NCBI GenBank assembly: GCA_017648225.1
Contig: JAGCJE010000279.1
Span: forward strand, 1 to 19,499
Reading direction: 5' to 3'
Length of the DNA stretch: 19,499 nucleotides
Source: Kiritimatiellia bacterium
GTDB lineage: Bacteria > Verrucomicrobiota > Kiritimatiellia > RFP12 > UBA1067
Position 1 is the stretch's first letter; every line of letters begins with the position of its first letter. Made by a program: the position numbers and the translations under genes. This document shows, one piece after another, positions 1 to 6,429 of this stretch. A model generated the notes under the pieces. It saw only the letters and a list, made by a program, of their open reading frames with translations, did not search any database and was not told the DNA's origin.

Positions 1-339
1 ATTTACGCGGATGCGAAGTCTCACATCACGATTGCGCCAAAACCCCTTTGCAGAAAACTCTGTACTTTTTGTGCGACCCGCTTCCCGCCATTGCGACCAG
101 CCCGTGCGAGAAGGTATTTGCCGTTCTTGGCATTCAACGATAAACTCATCTTCGCCTAATACAATGCGGTCATCTTCCGTTTCCCAGCCGAGAGTCATAC
201 CGCCTGTTATCGGAGCTGAGAAAGTAGTTAGTTTAATCCCTTTTTCAACAACAGTAGGCGGTAACGGCGGCTTGCTGCCTGCGTAGATTGTGGCAAGCAA
301 AGCGAAAATCCCAAATACTATCAAGCGAGACTTATTCAT
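1..339 (-). CDS. Secreted protein of unknown function (3' end beyond window)
   Basis: This gene starts at an ATG at 339 and is still open at base 1, giving 113 visible codons, so its C terminus lies outside the window. The N terminus reads MNKSRLIVFGIFALLATIYAG, a classical Sec signal peptide with a charged start, a hydrophobic stretch of about 14 residues and a small-residue cleavage site. The mature part contains a Trp/Arg-rich stretch (GWSQWREAG, then FWRNRDVRLRIRV at the edge) that resembles a fibronectin type III-like beta sandwich, but that is only an impression. The start overlaps the end of the upstream gene by 8 nt (ATGAATAA), so translation is probably coupled. It is the last visible member of a run of exported proteins at the distal end of the phage late operon. 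I do not recognise the family. Confidence 0.75.
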   Translation of the reverse strand, partial: MNKSRLIVFGIFALLATIYAGSKPPLPPTVVEKGIKLTTFSAPITGGMTLGWETEDDRIVLGEDEFIVECQERQIPSRTGWSQWREAGRTKSTEFSAKGFWRNRDVRLRIRVN

Positions 340-1060
340 TATTCTTCACTCCCATTAAAAGACCACCCTTAAAAGTGAGGGTATCACTCCCGCACAAGAT
401 ATCGCCTGTGTAGCCGCCCGTGATACCGCCCACAATGTCAAATGTCATGCCGTCGCCATCTGCGGCATCTGCGTCAAGATAGACGATGAAGAAGCCTTGA
501 GAGGCAACCGGCACCCAGAATTTGACTGAGTACATGTAATTGTACACAGTGCCGTCTTTATCCTCGTAAGTCGTTGCGAGATTCGTTTTTTCAATCGTCG
601 TATCAAGTGCCTTCATCGCGTCTCTGCCGCCCTCGATGGTAGAGGCGTGTTTAATTCCCGGCGGCACGGCGGAAGCGTCTGCCGTTGTCGCATAGACAAG
701 TTCGTGCTGTGCGTTGCCCTTGCCGTCGAGCGCGATGTTTGGAGTGTAAGATGTTATTATACATTTAGTATCAGGCGGGAGAGCCACCATCACGCCGAGT
801 GAATCAGTAAAGCCGCGGCGATAAACGACAAACTCGTTTTCAGTAATCGCCTGCACGATTGAAGATACGAGATTTGTGCCTTCACGCGCCGCCTTTTCGG
901 CTGCCGTTGCCGCCGCTTGCGCAATGGCGATTTCAGTCTTGTTCGCCGCCATGTCGCCAACAGATGCAACAACTTCAGGCGCGTTAATCTTGCCATCTTG
1001 ATCTACGAAAACAACCTTGTTGCTGACGAGTGTGCTTGCTAATAGAAGTGCGCTAATCAT
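332..1060 (-). CDS. Exported protein with coiled-coil segment, tail-region hypothetical
   Basis: This 242-residue protein has a short hydrophobic N terminus (MISALLLASTLVSN) that could be a weak signal peptide. An alanine-rich helical segment follows at about residues 30-70 (AAATAAEKAAREG), of the kind seen in trimeric phage fibre stalks. The C-terminal half is beta-rich and ends with a glycine-rich stretch (FDIVGGITGGYTG). Its start overlaps the upstream gene by 4 nt (ATGA), and its stop overlaps the next start by 8 nt. The stalk followed by a beta-rich tip suggests a small fibre or a surface-exposed virion or host protein. I cannot name a family. The hydrophobic leader is odd for a cytoplasmically assembled tail part. 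Confidence 0.7.
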   Translation of the reverse strand: MISALLLASTLVSNKVVFVDQDGKINAPEVVASVGDMAANKTEIAIAQAAATAAEKAAREGTNLVSSIVQAITENEFVVYRRGFTDSLGVMVALPPDTKCIITSYTPNIALDGKGNAQHELVYATTADASAVPPGIKHASTIEGGRDAMKALDTTIEKTNLATTYEDKDGTVYNYMYSVKFWVPVASQGFFIVYLDADAADGDGMTFDIVGGITGGYTGDILCGSDTLTFKGGLLMGVKNNE

Positions 1061-1245
1061 TTCACTCTCTCCAAAGTTTTAATTGTTATATTGCCATTCT
1101 TGTAGAGTTTATAGCCATCTTCTGACTGCCCAGTTATCCACCAGCCTTTGGCTGGCATATCAATATAAAACTCCTTGCTCGCCGTGCAAGAACTCTGCCC
1201 ACATCCACAAACCGCCACAAGCGCAATAAGCATCAACTTTTTCAT
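1057..1245 (-). CDS. Small lipoprotein
   Basis: This 62-residue protein begins MKKLMLIALVAVCGCG, with a positively charged start, a hydrophobic core and cysteines at positions 13 and 15 that could each serve as the lipidated residue of a lipobox. The short mature part is polar, with aromatic residues (KGWWITGQSEDGYKLYKNG). It overlaps both neighbours by 4 nt (ATGA), which supports it as a real, translationally coupled gene despite its size. Phage lysis regions often contain a small outer-membrane lipoprotein (the Rz1-type spanin), but there is no adjacent inner-membrane spanin partner here, so I do not assign that role. Confidence 0.65.
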   Translation of the reverse strand: MKKLMLIALVAVCGCGQSSCTASKEFYIDMPAKGWWITGQSEDGYKLYKNGNITIKTLERVK

Positions 1246-1577
1246 TCCTTAACCTCCGTGATGTTGGCATTGGTTACGGCGATGTAATAGAGGTTGCCAT
1301 CGTACATTACCTGCTGCCAAGTAATGCCTAATTTATCATCGTAGATTGTGCCTTTGGTGTCACGCACCTTCTCTTCAATAATCTCGGGTAGATTCTCTGT
1401 TAGTTTATCAAGATCACTTTTTAAAGCGATTCCGGCGGCCGTCGTGTTGGTGATAACCATCGAGAGCGGCCTAAGATCCGACTCGTAAGCCCAGCCGGGT
1501 GGGGCGGGCGGCCAAGTGACTGCTGTGGCATAAGCCGTTGCGACTAAAGCGGGTATAGCGCAGTAGCGTTTCTTCAT
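1242..1577 (-). CDS. Small exported protein, tail-region hypothetical
   Basis: This 111-residue protein starts MKKRYCAIPALVATAYATAV, a plausible Sec signal peptide with cleavage near the AYA-TA stretch. A proline- and tryptophan-rich piece (WPPAPPGWAYESDL) follows. The middle is helical (KSDLDKLTENLPEIIEEKVRD), and the end is a short beta-rich segment (TWQQVMYDGNLYYIAVTNA). The pattern of leader, proline-rich segment and helix followed by a YIAVTNA-like strand resembles a shortened version of the larger secreted fibre-like protein encoded at 2049-4169. That is a comparison by eye only. It overlaps both neighbours by 4 nt, so it is likely co-translated with them. Confidence 0.65.
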   Translation of the reverse strand: MKKRYCAIPALVATAYATAVTWPPAPPGWAYESDLRPLSMVITNTTAAGIALKSDLDKLTENLPEIIEEKVRDTKGTIYDDKLGITWQQVMYDGNLYYIAVTNANITEVKE

Positions 1578-2038
1578 GAGTTTACCTCCGTGTTGACGAC
1601 TGTAGCGCCGAGAGCCTCGGCGAGACGAGCAATGAAAGCACGCGTATCTCCGTTGGTGCCGCCTAAATCGTATGTCGCTCCTGCGAGCAAAGGTGGAATC
1701 GTTATCGATATGTCGCTTATCTTCGCGCTGTGACCATACGCTTCGCTTACATTATCGGTGATTTTGATTTTAAGCGTATTCGTGAGAGTGTGACGCCGCC
1801 CGAGCCTATCGATTAGGCGAACTGTCGCAAGAGTCACGCCAAGCGGCATGGCGGCCGTTTCCTCCGCAGAGAGCGCAAGGAGATAAGAGTTCTCCTTGTC
1901 GCAGGGCATTTCGCGCCGAACACCCAAAAAGGAGAGTTCAAGCTTGCACCCAGCAAGATCAATATCGGGTACATTAATCGTCACCTTAAGTGTATTGCCA
2001 AGCGCGTCTGTATCATCGCCTTTTAGTATTGTAATCAT
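1574..2038 (-). CDS. BppU-like baseplate or fibre-adaptor protein (tentative)
   Basis: This 154-residue protein has no signal peptide, unlike its neighbours. It opens with MITILKGDDTDALGNTLKV, followed by alternating beta strands containing LAGCKLELSFLG and a later GRRHTLTNTLKIKI. This layout of short strands describing a change in a value is typical of the N-terminal domain of the BppU family, which anchors receptor-binding proteins to siphovirus baseplates. The C terminus has a short proline- and glycine-rich tail. It sits 10 nt after the fibre-like gene and overlaps the next gene by 4 nt (ATGA). Position and fold type support an adaptor role at the tail tip. The family call rests on recall of the sequence style, not on an alignment. 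Confidence 0.55.
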   Translation of the reverse strand: MITILKGDDTDALGNTLKVTINVPDIDLAGCKLELSFLGVRREMPCDKENSYLLALSAEETAAMPLGVTLATVRLIDRLGRRHTLTNTLKIKITDNVSEAYGHSAKISDISITIPPLLAGATYDLGGTNGDTRAFIARLAEALGATVVNTEVNS

Positions 2039-2048
2039 TTAGTGCTCC

Positions 2049-4169
2049 TTAATCAATTGGGTTGCCGGTGGTTGGATCCAGGACATCGAGCTTAAGACCG
2101 TAGACGGGCTGCCCTTTGTCGTTTACGAGCCTCAAGTAGGCGTTTGTGATAGTGAGATGATATTGTTCTCCGTCAATCCGTAATAGGCTTGCCGCTACTT
2201 GCAAAAGAGATAGATATTTAAGCTCGTCTCCTACGCGAACCAGAGCCTGAGCGTCGCCATCGCCGAGCGAGCTGGAGAAGAGTTCGGTCTTGTTCTTTGA
2301 CTCGCTCCAGTTTTGGAGTCCGATGGTCGCGCTAACCTCGTTGGTTTGGGCGCTTCTTGAGACGACTCCGTTTTCTGCTTTGATGCTTCTGGTATACTCC
2401 GAGTAAGCCGCTGAAAGGGTGGTTTCGGCGTAATCTGCATAGGGAGTCCATGGCGCAGACTCCGCCCACACGGCATGTTCGGCAGAGGCAACAACAAGAT
2501 CCGATTCTTGCGCCACAATAAAATTACCTTCTTCATCAACGCCGCGAACGATAGTGTTCTCGTTTCCTGCAGATGCTAGTCTAATCATTGCGTTTTCTAC
2601 GAATCCGCCTTCGCGGCAAGGGGCGTCTTGAATCTCAGCTCTAACGGTTACAGAGCCCTCGCCCCATATATCCGTCAAACGAGGAAAAAAGAGGCCCGAC
2701 AGTGGAACGTAATGTAATTTAGTCACGCCTTTATCTGCATCTACATACCTGGCGAGTATCTGATGGCTGCCGCGGTTCCCATACTCGAGCGAATCAAAAA
2801 GCATGTCACCGAGCGATATCGAGCAGTTGCCTCCTTCCTGAAATCCCTCAAGCCCAAGAGCGATGCCATCGCTGTCAGAGCGCTCAATGCCATTGCAAGC
2901 GGTTATCGTTTTGACGGCAAGGGTATCGCCCTCTTTGCAAATTACGCCTTCCTGCATGCCCTCAAATCCAGCGAGAGATATCTGCCCACTTGAGTTAGTT
3001 GAAATAGAGACTTCATCGAGAGCCATCGATGGGTCTTCATAAGGAAGCCAGCCTATATTGCCATCGCCAAGATTGTAGGCGAGAGACGGAATCATGGGCG
3101 GGAGCGATTTCCAACCGAGGCGTTTAATGCCTTGCTCGTTAGATACGGTAGTAATCGTGCGCTCATCACCTTCTACCGCGTTGGTGGTTACATTCGGTAG
3201 ATCATGCCAGCCTAAAGAGGGAGATTCCTGAGCAGTACCAAAATAACGCTTGGCTGAAGTTTGGGCAATGGCATCTTTGACGCCGAGCTTTTCGTTATCG
3301 AAAGCGAGAGATGCATCCAATCCGCGCCAGGAGAGTCTAGATGAGCCTTTAACAGGGATAAAATCTTCTTTCGCCGTCTTAAAGCCGTATAGAGATATTA
3401 AGCCATCGTCAATTGCGCCATTAAGCATATTGGTAGTTACACTTGTCTCGTCAGTAGGTGAACCGTTGCCGCAGTCAATGTCGGATAGGTGCCCAATCGG
3501 GATGTATTTAATCGATTGGCCGTCACGACCGAGTAGGTAGTAATAGCTGCGCTTGGCATTGTCCTGGAGGCAGTCCGCCACTGTGTACGTAGACTTATGC
3601 GTATCTGGAGAGCTCCAGCCTTTAATGGCGATTTGATGATCCTTTTTCTCAATAGATTGTTCGTCGGGAGAAAGGAAAAGCCCATCTTCATCGATATACT
3701 CTACCGTAGTGCCTGTTGATGCGGCTTGTTTAAGTGCTCCGTCGGCAATTCTCAAAGTGTAGCTGTTGCCCGAAATATTGAATTTCATGCCGTCAATCTG
3801 AAAAATCTTTGTAAGGTTTTTGCCAAGAGTATGGAATTGGGCGTTGAGATAGTCGAGTTCAGCCATTGTTGCTACCAAACCCATCATGGTATTATCAATT
3901 AAATCTATAGCAGAGGACACTGAGAGGTTTAGGCCTTCCAGCGAATCTTTAAGGGATGAGTTTGTCACGCCACCATTTTCATCGAGCGTAAAATCAACGG
4001 TTACATCGTGACGTTTGCCGCGAGAATCAACAACATTACATGCGGCGCTTAGTTTTTCCGGGGGGCGATAGTCGTCCTCCGACGGCGTGTACCACGCGCT
4101 CGGATCGGGTGCGGCGCAAACAGCAGTTGTAAAGGCGATTGCAAGGGCTGTTAAAAGTGCTTTAAACAT
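2049..4169 (-). CDS. Large tail fibre-like protein with Sec signal peptide
   Basis: This 706-residue protein is the largest in the distal region. Residues 1-20 form a clear Sec signal peptide (MFKALLTALAIAFTT then AVCAA). Short internal motifs recur. A strand-turn-strand pattern appears near residues 209-228 (LLGRDGQSIKYIPIGHL), 469-493 (ILARYVD...LHYVPLSGL) and 640-655 (ALVRVGDELKYLSLL). A second motif appears near 253-270 (ISLYGFKTA), 395-408 (ISLAGFEGMQEG) and 433-444 (LGLEGFQEG). Repeated small beta modules and a position at the tail-tip end of the operon point to a fibre or receptor-binding protein. The start has a fair ribosome binding site (AAAGGAATAAAACC before ATG). Its first 15 residues are identical to those of the gene at 4403-4873, part of a duplicated cassette. 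A signal peptide is unexpected for a virion part, so a host-surface role is possible. Confidence 0.7.
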   Translation of the reverse strand: MFKALLTALAIAFTTAVCAAPDPSAWYTPSEDDYRPPEKLSAACNVVDSRGKRHDVTVDFTLDENGGVTNSSLKDSLEGLNLSVSSAIDLIDNTMMGLVATMAELDYLNAQFHTLGKNLTKIFQIDGMKFNISGNSYTLRIADGALKQAASTGTTVEYIDEDGLFLSPDEQSIEKKDHQIAIKGWSSPDTHKSTYTVADCLQDNAKRSYYYLLGRDGQSIKYIPIGHLSDIDCGNGSPTDETSVTTNMLNGAIDDGLISLYGFKTAKEDFIPVKGSSRLSWRGLDASLAFDNEKLGVKDAIAQTSAKRYFGTAQESPSLGWHDLPNVTTNAVEGDERTITTVSNEQGIKRLGWKSLPPMIPSLAYNLGDGNIGWLPYEDPSMALDEVSISTNSSGQISLAGFEGMQEGVICKEGDTLAVKTITACNGIERSDSDGIALGLEGFQEGGNCSISLGDMLFDSLEYGNRGSHQILARYVDADKGVTKLHYVPLSGLFFPRLTDIWGEGSVTVRAEIQDAPCREGGFVENAMIRLASAGNENTIVRGVDEEGNFIVAQESDLVVASAEHAVWAESAPWTPYADYAETTLSAAYSEYTRSIKAENGVVSRSAQTNEVSATIGLQNWSESKNKTELFSSSLGDGDAQALVRVGDELKYLSLLQVAASLLRIDGEQYHLTITNAYLRLVNDKGQPVYGLKLDVLDPTTGNPID

Positions 4170-4190
4170 GGTTTTATTCCTTTATTTTTT

Positions 4191-4402
4191 TTAGTGAATA
4201 ATGAATAGTGAAGAGTGAATAATTAAGGAGTTAAAAATTCCAACATTCTTCATTCTTTATTCTTCATTTTTCATTTCTCCTTTTTTTTTAGTGAATAATG
4301 AATAGTGAAGAGTGAATAATTAAGGAGTTAAAAATTCCAACATTCTTCATTCTTTATTCTTCATTTTTCATTTCTCCTTGTTTTTTCCCGTTCCCCGTTA
4401 CC
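4191..4402. repeat. Two tandem hairpin repeats of the GAATARTG type plus a half GGGGAAY arm
   Basis: Two copies of the same element lie head to tail with a 97-bp period (4191-4287 and 4288-4380), identical across the shared part. Each has a purine arm built from 7-nt units (GAATAAT, GAATAGT, GAAGAGT, GAATAAT), a central TAAGGAGTTAAAAATTCC, and a pyrimidine arm of 7-nt units (ATTCTTC, ATTCTTT, ATTTTTC). The arms can pair imperfectly. A lone CCCGTTCCCCGTTACC piece, half of the other repeat type, follows up to the stop codon at 4403. This fills the whole gap between two exported-protein genes; I see no gene in it. Confidence 0.9.
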
Positions 4403-4873
4403 TTATTCGACTAGTTTTTTGGCGAAAGATGGCTGAATATATGTCCAGTAGACCTTGGCAATTTGATGGGAGCCATCGACAAAATAGCACCGATCATCAA
4501 ATTCTCGGCTGTTGTAACGGCCATTTAAGACGAGATTGGTGGTCGTTGCCTGGATGATATTATCGCCGTTGCGGTAAACACCAGCATCAGTGTAAGCAAA
4601 AGTGATGCCGTTTGTTATGCCTCTACGGCCAAGTATATCAGCGCAATCATGAAGAACGAGGGCGGCGACAGTCGGGTCTTCTATTGTTGCAGTAATCTTG
4701 TTGCCGTTCTCTGTGACGGATAAGACGGTTTTGCCGTTTTCGCTAGTTTGGGTGACTGCCGAAACCTGGTTCGATACATAGTGTGCAACCCACGCCTCGG
4801 TTGCGGCTTTTGAGCGGGCGAAAAGGCTTGTTGTAAAGGCGATTGCAAGGGCTGTTAAAAGTGCTTTAAACAT
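4403..4873 (-). CDS. Exported protein, possible small fibre protein
   Basis: I start this gene at 4873, giving 156 residues, because the ATG there follows an AAAGGAATAAAACG ribosome binding site and opens a clean signal peptide (MFKALLTALAIAFTT then SLFA). A longer in-frame start at 4978 would be translated through the upstream hairpin repeat and put repeat-coded residues before the leader; I judge it spurious. The mature part begins with a helical segment (KAATEAWVAHYVSNQVSAV) followed by short strands (KTVLSVTENGNKITATI), a pattern common in phage fibre shafts. The C terminus ends ...FAKKLVE, and its last codons share sequence with the end of the gene at 5031-5492. Together with the identical leader at 2049-4169, this suggests the gene arrived by cassette duplication. 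Confidence 0.7.
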   Translation of the reverse strand: MFKALLTALAIAFTTSLFARSKAATEAWVAHYVSNQVSAVTQTSENGKTVLSVTENGNKITATIEDPTVAALVLHDCADILGRRGITNGITFAYTDAGVYRNGDNIIQATTTNLVLNGRYNSREFDDRCYFVDGSHQIAKVYWTYIQPSFAKKLVE

Positions 4874-4896
4874 CGTTTTATTCCTTTCTTTTTTTT

Positions 4897-5030
4897 GGGG
4901 AATGGGGAATGGGGAATAGGGAATAATGAATAGTGAAGAGTGAATAATTAAGGAGTTAAAAATTCCAACATTCTTCATTCTTTATTCTTCATTTTTCATT
5001 TCTCCTTGTTTTTTCCCGTTCCCCGTTACC
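4897..5030. repeat. Composite hairpin repeat (GGGGAAY arms flanking GAATARTG arms)
   Basis: This element is nested. Outer arms are of the GGGGAAT type (4897-4918, and CCCGTTCCCCGTTACC at the far end). Inner arms are of the GAATAAT/ATTCTTC type around the same TAAGGAGTTAAAAATTCC centre seen elsewhere. Arms are purine-rich on one side and pyrimidine-rich on the other, so a long imperfect hairpin can form in either strand. It fills the gap between 4403-4873 and 5031-5492. Read on the minus strand, it includes an AAGGAG followed by several in-frame ATGs, which could cause false or real short upstream initiation. Confidence 0.9.
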
Positions 5031-5492
5031 TTATTCGACTATCGACGTATAATTACCCATTCCGTCCGGAACGGCCGTTAAGTAATGGGCTGCGCCCGCT
5101 TCGTCGTAGATCACGACGCGCTCCGGGACTTCAAGAACAGTCGCGGGAGCGGCATCCTGATTGCGCTCGGTAACGCGGATTAAGCCGCCGCCTAAGAACT
5201 CGCGGCGCTCGTGATTACCGCCCGGATACTCAACCCCAAAAACTTCGTAAGTCGCCTCACCTACATCGGGCAACATACCGCCGGCAATATCGAATCGCCA
5301 GACGCCGCTCGGTAATAATGTGCCGTCAACTTGGAAGAAGCCCTTTTTAGCCGATGGGCGATGGAGATAAACCCTGAGTGTCTCGAAGTTATAGGGTACA
5401 TTCCAGATATGATGCCGAGACTGGGTATATTGAGACAATTCAAGCGTCTCGAGAACTTTAGCAGGATTGTCGCTTGATAAATAAATATTCAT
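5031..5492 (-). CDS. Tail-tip or baseplate-associated protein (unassigned)
   Basis: This 153-residue protein has no signal peptide. It is beta-rich: LRVYLHRPSAKKGFFQVDGTLL, then GVWRFDIAGGMLPDVGEATYEV, then TERVV-type strands near the end (RVVIYDEAGAAHYLTAV). The wording of the strands (value, gain, then input and output) is like that of small baseplate adaptor domains such as BppU-N, and it resembles the 1574-2038 protein in layout though not clearly in sequence. It starts 2 nt after the upstream stop, so it is co-translated with it. It is the last leaderless tail gene before the block of exported proteins, consistent with a structural tail-tip part. The family is not recognised with confidence. 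Confidence 0.6.
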   Translation of the reverse strand: MNIYLSSDNPAKVLETLELSQYTQSRHHIWNVPYNFETLRVYLHRPSAKKGFFQVDGTLLPSGVWRFDIAGGMLPDVGEATYEVFGVEYPGGNHERREFLGGGLIRVTERNQDAAPATVLEVPERVVIYDEAGAAHYLTAVPDGMGNYTSIVE

Positions 5493-5494
5493 TT

Positions 5495-6004
5495 TTATGC
5501 TCCTATGATTGTTACGCCTTTAAGTTTACTTACGCTTTTAAGCCTGCCGTCGGGAGTGTACTCCTTTTCGACCCACCAGAGCTTGTGAGAGCCGTCAGTA
5601 TCTTCGATAGCGATGACGGAGTTCTCTTTGTAGCCCTTATAATAGGTCTGGGTGTCGGTAGAATTCTCCTCGTCCTTGGTCATCGGTTGCCAGAGATATC
5701 CACCATCTTCGCTCTCGGGCGTAATCGGCGGCGTATCATACTCGGCATCGAAGTCATCGGCCATCTGACCAGATAAGTCGGTAGAAGCGAACGAACTGAC
5801 GCTTTCCCGGGTGACAGATTTAAGCCATTCCTTAAAAAGATTATTGTCGGTATCAATTCCCACGGCGACTGATCCATAGGCGTCGGTGAACTTAATGCCG
5901 AAGCCTTGAGCGAAATGATAAACGAATTTTGCGCTGGCGTTGAGCATCTTCAGCGCCGCTTTAGAGAATATGCTTTTAACCGGTACTGCTATGTCTTTTT
6001 TCAT
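5495..6004 (-). CDS. Tail-region protein of unknown function
   Basis: This 169-residue protein starts MKKDIAVPVKSIFSKAALKMLNASAKFVYHFAQGFGIKF. The N-terminal quarter is helical and moderately hydrophobic, the middle is very acidic (DDFDAEYDTPPITPESEDGG), and the C-terminal part is beta-rich with aromatic residues (HKLWWVEKEYTPDGRLKSV). No catalytic motif is visible. Its ATG overlaps the upstream gene by 4 nt, and its stop is 2 nt before the next gene. Position immediately after the tape measure block suggests a tail-tip part or an assembly factor. I do not recognise a family. Confidence 0.6.
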   Translation of the reverse strand: MKKDIAVPVKSIFSKAALKMLNASAKFVYHFAQGFGIKFTDAYGSVAVGIDTDNNLFKEWLKSVTRESVSSFASTDLSGQMADDFDAEYDTPPITPESEDGGYLWQPMTKDEENSTDTQTYYKGYKENSVIAIEDTDGSHKLWWVEKEYTPDGRLKSVSKLKGVTIIGA

Positions 6005-6426
6005 ATTGAGTCGTCTCCGGTGTCGAAGGTTGTTTTGCCGGCGATGTAAACGCCGTTAGAGTACAAGGCCCGAATGGTGACCGTCTTGGTCACGCGCCAG
6101 AAATTAGCTTCATTGATTCTCGGTGCATCGTATGAGACGGTCTTTTGCTCAAAAGAATCGGTAGAAACGATATTGCCGTTCTCGTCGGTCTCGTTCGCGA
6201 TAAGAGTATCGCTCGAATTGTTCATGGTGGGAAGCTCGTTTTCGCTCGAATAGCCGCGAGCTTCAATCGTCATGATTTTGGAGTGGATTTTACCTACATA
6301 AGTTCTGTAACCCATAACTTTCTCATTACCGTCTTTGTCGGTAACGATGAGAGCGGGGATATTTTTGATAAAATGAGTCTCCGGCTCTGGCGAGGATATC
6401 TTAACTTTAAAAACTTCAATCGCCAT
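6001..6426 (-). CDS. Small tail protein following the tape measure gene (unassigned)
   Basis: This 141-residue protein looks beta-rich throughout (EVFKVKISSPEPETHFIKNIPALIV at the start; RVTKTVTIRALYSNGVYIAGKTTF at the end). It contains no Cys and no obvious enzymatic motif. It begins 3 nt after the tape measure stop, a location that in siphoviruses is normally held by the distal tail protein or another tail-tip component. A distal tail protein is usually 200 residues or more, so this would be an unusually small equivalent, perhaps only its ring-forming domain. That comparison is inference from position and size. Confidence 0.6.
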   Translation of the reverse strand: MAIEVFKVKISSPEPETHFIKNIPALIVTDKDGNEKVMGYRTYVGKIHSKIMTIEARGYSSENELPTMNNSSDTLIANETDENGNIVSTDSFEQKTVSYDAPRINEANFWRVTKTVTIRALYSNGVYIAGKTTFDTGDDSI

Positions 6427-6429
6427 AAA

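Noticed and set aside
11..286. A 91-codon plus-strand open frame at the left edge
   Set aside because: It lies antisense to a secreted-protein gene that has a signal peptide and a coupled start.
4874..4978. A 35-residue N-terminal extension of the exported protein at 4403
   Set aside because: The extension is a translation of the hairpin repeat; the internal ATG has a ribosome binding site and signal peptide and matches the paralogue at 2049.
4191..5030. CRISPR array
   Set aside because: The repeats are hairpins made of 7-nt units without unique spacers of constant length.
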